A stretch of 64,000 nucleotides of DNA from Candidatus Sulfopaludibacter sp. SbA3 (GTDB lineage Bacteria; Acidobacteriota; Terriglobia; Bryobacterales; Bryobacteraceae): assembly GCA_945890485.1 (NCBI GenBank), contig CAMDCN010000018.1:62001-126000 (forward strand), written 5' to 3'. The notes beneath the pieces were generated by a model. That model was given only the letters and a program-made list of their open reading frames with translations, had not been told where the DNA came from and did not search any database. Shown one piece after another: positions 60,970 to 64,000 of the stretch. Positions within the stretch are counted from its first letter, which is position 1. Every line of letters begins with the position of its first letter. Made by a program: the position numbers and the translations under genes.

Positions 60970-61883
60970 TTCTTCCGGCTCCGCAGATAGACGCGCAGGG
61001 CGATCGAAAGCGCATTCACCCCGAGAACCGTGGCGACCAGCACCACCGCAATGGCATACGGCAGGGCGTCGGAAACGTTGGGTACCTGCGTCGACACCGT
61101 GAACAAGTGAACGGAAAGCGCCATGCACTGGTCAAGCAGGCTGTAGGCAAAGAGATCGCCGCCCGCGATCGACTTGTAGAAAACGGCCCCCGTAAACAGC
61201 ACCGGCGCGGTCTCCCCCGCCGTGCGGGAAACCATCAGGATGATTCCGGTGAAGATTCCCGGCAACGCGTTCGGCAGCACAATGTGCCGCGTCGTCTGCC
61301 AGCGCGTCGCACCCAGATTCCAGGACGCTTCCCGGAACGACTGCGGGACGGATTTCAGCGCCTCGGTCGTGCTGGCGATAATCACCGGAAGCGACATGAC
61401 GGCCAAGGTCAGCGACGCCGCCAGAATCGACCGGCCAAAACCTGCGAACGCAACGAATGCGCCCAGCCCGAACAACGCATGCACAATGCTCGGCACCCCG
61501 GCCAGGTTGATCACCGCCAGACTAACGAGCCGGGAGAACCGTCCTGGCCGCGCGTATTCATTCAGGTAGACGGCGGCCAGAACCCCAACGGGCGTCGCCG
61601 CCGCCAACGAAGCGCCGACCAGGTACAGCGTGCCGAGCAGCGCGGGCCACAGGCCGCCCGAGCGCATGCCGTCGCGCGGCGATTCCACCAGAAAACCCCA
61701 CGAAAGCACCGGAGCGGCCTGCCAAACCAGATAGATCAGAATGGCGAACAGCGGCACCAGACTCAATATTAGAGTGGTCCCTAACAGCCGCCGGGCGATG
61801 ACTTCCTGACGATGCCGGCGGGCGATGGCCGGGGTCTCGCGGAAGCGAGGCGTAGTGGGACTGGGGGCCAGCGCCGGTTTCAT
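60963..61883 (-). CDS. pstA: phosphate ABC transporter permease PstA
   Basis: 306 residues, six TM helices after a basic N-terminus. The cytoplasmic coupling motif EASWNLGATRWQTTRHIVLPNALPGIFTGIILMVSRTAGETAPVLFTG is the MetI-type EAA loop of PstA. ATG 61883 is coupled to pstC (ATGA). It forms the membrane channel with PstC. Confidence 0.95.
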   Translation of the reverse strand: MKPALAPSPTTPRFRETPAIARRHRQEVIARRLLGTTLILSLVPLFAILIYLVWQAAPVLSWGFLVESPRDGMRSGGLWPALLGTLYLVGASLAAATPVGVLAAVYLNEYARPGRFSRLVSLAVINLAGVPSIVHALFGLGAFVAFAGFGRSILAASLTLAVMSLPVIIASTTEALKSVPQSFREASWNLGATRWQTTRHIVLPNALPGIFTGIILMVSRTAGETAPVLFTGAVFYKSIAGGDLFAYSLLDQCMALSVHLFTVSTQVPNVSDALPYAIAVVLVATVLGVNALSIALRVYLRSRKNW

Positions 61884-62788
61884 CGGGAACTCCTGCGGCG
61901 GCCGCGCACCAGAAAGTCTGCGGCGAGATTGAAAGCGGACGTTATCGCCAGCAGGTAGATGCCCACCAGAAAGAGAAGTTGATAGTGGTGGGAGCCCACC
62001 GATGCTTCGCCCAGTTCCGCCGCGATGGTGGCCGTCAACGTCCGTACCGAATCGAGCACACTCGTTGGGACGTGGACGCTGTGGCCCGTTGCCATCAGAA
62101 CCGCCATCGTCTCCCCGACCGCCCGGCCCAAACCCAGCAGCACGGCCGCCAGCAATCCCGGCCGCGCGGCGGGCAGCAGCACTCGGTAGACCAACTGCCA
62201 ACGGCTCGCCCCCAGGGCGAGTCCGGCCTCTCGATACGAATCGGGAACGGCTTTGAGAGCGTCCTCGCCCAGCGAGGCGATGATGGGGATGCTCATCAGC
62301 GCCAGCAGCAGCCCGCCGTTCAGAATGTTCAAGCCGATCGGCGCGCCAGTAACGGCGATGATCAGCGGGTTCATTACCATTAGGCCGATAAATCCCCAGA
62401 CGACAGAAGGAATCGCCGCCAGGATTTCAATCACCACCTTCAGGGTCTCGCGGCGGTACGGAACGCAGAATTCGGAAAGATAGATCGCCGAGCCGAGGCC
62501 GAACGGGATCGCGATCGCCATGGAAAGCAATGTCACGCTCGCGGTGCCGGCCAACAGCGCCAGCGTACCGTAGGCCGGCCCGGATTGGCTGGCGGGGTTC
62601 CAGTGGGTATCGAACAGAAAGTGGCCGAGCCGGAAGTCGCCCCCGGGCAGAAGGCCATAGGCCTCCCGGAACACAAAGAAGAAGATTCCAAACACCAGCA
62701 AAATAGCGCTCACGCCGCACAGGCGAATTACCCCTTCGATGAGGATTTCGGGCAAGCGGTCGAAAATGCTGCGGCGAAGGGGTTTCAT
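61880..62788 (-). CDS. pstC: phosphate ABC transporter permease PstC
   Basis: 302 residues, six TM helices. IAIPFGLGSAIYLSEF, EILAAIPSVVWGFIGL and the EAA loop EAGLALGASRWQLVYRVLLPAARPGLLAAVLLGLGRAVGETMAVLMATGH are all PstC-typical. ATG 62788 overlaps the pstS stop. With PstA it forms the translocation pathway served by two distinct ATPases. Confidence 0.95.
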   Translation of the reverse strand: MKPLRRSIFDRLPEILIEGVIRLCGVSAILLVFGIFFFVFREAYGLLPGGDFRLGHFLFDTHWNPASQSGPAYGTLALLAGTASVTLLSMAIAIPFGLGSAIYLSEFCVPYRRETLKVVIEILAAIPSVVWGFIGLMVMNPLIIAVTGAPIGLNILNGGLLLALMSIPIIASLGEDALKAVPDSYREAGLALGASRWQLVYRVLLPAARPGLLAAVLLGLGRAVGETMAVLMATGHSVHVPTSVLDSVRTLTATIAAELGEASVGSHHYQLLFLVGIYLLAITSAFNLAADFLVRGRRRSSR

Positions 62789-63639
62789 GCGACGGCGCTC
62801 GCTGGAACAAATCCGGTCCGCACGACGACTTGCTGGCCCGGTGGGGAGAGGGTCCAGTCCAGGTAGCGCTTTAGTTCACCGCTCGGCTGGCCCAAAGTGT
62901 AGACGTACAGGGGACGAGAAATCGGATAGCGCCCCGACAACGCATTTTCGAGCGTCGGCGCATAGGCCGGCTGGCCAGGGCCGGCTGACACGGCGAGCAT
63001 CTTGACCCGGTCGCTGTCGTATCCCATGCCGGAGTAGCCGAGCGCGGCTAGCGTTTCTCCAATCAATGAGACCACTTCCTTGGAACCATTCAGGTCGCGC
63101 GTGCCTTGGCGAAAATCTCCTTTGCTGCCCAGCAGAGCGCGACGGAAGTACTGTGCGGTGCCGGAGTTCGATTGGCGGCTGATCAGGATAATCTCCTCAT
63201 CGGGCAACCCCGCGCCCAGCTGCGACCACCGGGTGATCTGGCCGCCCGCGCCATAAATTGCGGCCAGCTGAGGAATCGTGATTTCGTTCAGAGGATTGTC
63301 GCGATGGACGTAAACCGCTAAGGCGTCATGTCCGATGATCCATTCCACCGGATCCACGCCGCGCTTCCTCCGGGCTGCTTCGCGCTCTTCCGGCTCAATC
63401 CGGCGGCTGGAGTTGGCCAGGTCCGCAGCGCCATCGATCAGCGAAGCCAACCCGGTGCCGGAACCGCCCCCGGAGACTTCTACCGAAACGGTAGGCTCCA
63501 CCTCGGCGTAGGCCTCGGCCCACGCCTGCGCCAGATTCACCACTGTATCTGACCCCGCCGAACGAATCACCGAACGGATCCGCGATCGGCCGCAGGAGAG
63601 GCTGGCGAACACCGCAAGAACAAGTCGGCGAGGAAGCAT
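62785..63639 (-). CDS. pstS: phosphate-binding protein PstS
   Basis: 284 residues. The leader RRLVLAVFASLSC could be Sec or lipoprotein (Cys16). Phosphate-ligand regions: SAGSDTVVNLAQAWAEAY, SGGGSGTGLASLIDGAADLANSSR and SRQSNSGTAQYF, as in the PstS-2/SphX-like branch. ATG 63639 has GGGGAGGG directly upstream. It leads the pst operon. No phoU or phoBR is present, and I find no convincing Pho box in the 60-nt gap to the upstream gene. Confidence 0.93.
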   Translation of the reverse strand: MLPRRLVLAVFASLSCGRSRIRSVIRSAGSDTVVNLAQAWAEAYAEVEPTVSVEVSGGGSGTGLASLIDGAADLANSSRRIEPEEREAARRKRGVDPVEWIIGHDALAVYVHRDNPLNEITIPQLAAIYGAGGQITRWSQLGAGLPDEEIILISRQSNSGTAQYFRRALLGSKGDFRQGTRDLNGSKEVVSLIGETLAALGYSGMGYDSDRVKMLAVSAGPGQPAYAPTLENALSGRYPISRPLYVYTLGQPSGELKRYLDWTLSPPGQQVVVRTGFVPASAVA

Positions 63640-63699
63640 ATCCCTCCCCGAGGCTAGCAGTGCAATGTATCAATCTGATTAACAGAGTCGTCAGCGCCA

Positions 63700-64000
63700 C
63701 TAGTCACATCGGAGCGTCTCCGCCGGGTCAAGCCGCGTCAGAGCCAATGCGGGAAGCAAACTCGCCGCCCCCACCGCGCCTAGCAGCACCGCTGCGATCC
63801 CTGCGTACGTCCACGGATCCAGCGCGGAAAACCCATAGATCATCCCCGCCAGCATCGACCGGCCCATGTACAGCAGCGGCACTCCCGCCGCCAACCCCGC
63901 CACTGCCCACAGGAGCCCCGGCCGCATCGCCTGCCGCACCACCCCCGCCACACTGGCCCCCAGCGCCAGCCGGATCCCCATCTCCCGCGTCCGTTCTACC
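63700..64000 (-). CDS. ADOP/MacB-type FtsX-domain permease, C-terminal part
   Basis: The reading frame continues off the right edge; only about 100 residues are visible. They open with VERTREMGIRLALGASVAGVVRQ, the conserved motif before the last FtsX TM pair, then three hydrophobic segments and the ending RLDPAETLRCD. This is the C-terminus of acidobacterial duplicated orphan permeases (ADOP) related to MacB. It ends 60 nt before pstS and shares its strand. The rest of the gene is not in the window. Confidence 0.88.
   Translation of the reverse strand, partial: VERTREMGIRLALGASVAGVVRQAMRPGLLWAVAGLAAGVPLLYMGRSMLAGMIYGFSALDPWTYAGIAAVLLGAVGAASLLPALALTRLDPAETLRCD

Noticed and set aside
63640-63699. 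Possible Pho box upstream of pstS
   Set aside because: On the minus strand CTGACGA and CTGTTAA occur with a 9-bp period, not the 11-bp period of Pho boxes, and match the consensus poorly.

Overview
The window is a gene-dense, GC-rich (roughly 60-65% by eye) bacterial chromosome segment with about 77 protein-coding genes or gene remnants. I see no rRNA, tRNA, CRISPR array, prophage or insertion sequence. The gene content fits an Acidobacteriota genome, most likely a Bryobacterales/Solibacter-type organism. The pointers are a hopanoid radical-SAM enzyme (HpnH), an ECF sigma factor of the TIGR02999 type coupled to a TPR serine/threonine kinase, the tail of an ADOP/MacB-type permease at the right edge, DUF885 and S9 peptidases, an exported sulfatase, and an Hfq-like protein. 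The taxonomic call is inference. Most neighbouring genes overlap by 4 nt (ATGA, GTGA, TTGA), so translational coupling is the rule, and GTG and TTG starts are common.

Layout. 1-5.1 kb: end of a DUF885 protein, a small membrane protein, aldose 1-epimerase, a Cys-rich exported protein, then a compact lutABC lactate-oxidation operon followed by an outer-membrane barrel. 5.1-7.7 kb: DUF3592 protein, RRM RNA-binding protein, exported hypothetical, HEAT-repeat protein. 7.6-13.5 kb: two coupled APC permeases, ThiE and an S9 peptidase. 13.5-17.3 kb: thioredoxin-like protein, hpnH with a divergent TetR regulator and a perfect palindrome between them, lipoprotein, glutamine cyclotransferase. 17.3-22.6 kb: eno-gpmI-yhhQ-rpsU and a D-aminoacylase-type amidohydrolase. 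22.6-30.7 kb: Met-rich exported protein; PH-domain protein, SDR, sugar-binding lipoprotein, Ldh2-family dehydrogenase; xseB-ispA-tlyA-nadK and a DAACS symporter.

30.7-38.6 kb: exported protein, then two separate ECF sigma modules. One is a sigma factor coupled to a membrane kinase with a TPR-like region. The other is FAD oxidoreductase, membrane polyferredoxin, sigma factor and NrsF-like membrane anti-sigma. 38.6-48.1 kb: TPR protein, thioesterase, then a long minus-strand housekeeping run: Trm112-like, GT9, MsbA-like ABC exporter, yicC, gmk, rpoZ, coaBC, a type-4 uracil-DNA glycosylase with a duplicated peptide motif, tmk, holB and the Hfq-like gene. 48.1-52.9 kb: sugar-acid module (KDPG/KDPGal aldolase, DgoD-type dehydratase, Na+/solute symporter) and a divergent sulfatase.

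52.9-58.2 kb is the accessory part: two paralogous PDZ-plus-multi-TM proteins flank an exported chlorite-dismutase-like protein and a decayed vapBC toxin-antitoxin locus, followed by a GT-C-type membrane protein. 58.2-59.5 kb: DinB, small hypothetical, VOC. 59.5-63.6 kb: a pstSCA operon with two ATPase genes in place of one. The two Pst ATPases have lost complementary catalytic motifs, which predicts an obligate asymmetric heterodimer. I consider this the most interesting observation in the window.
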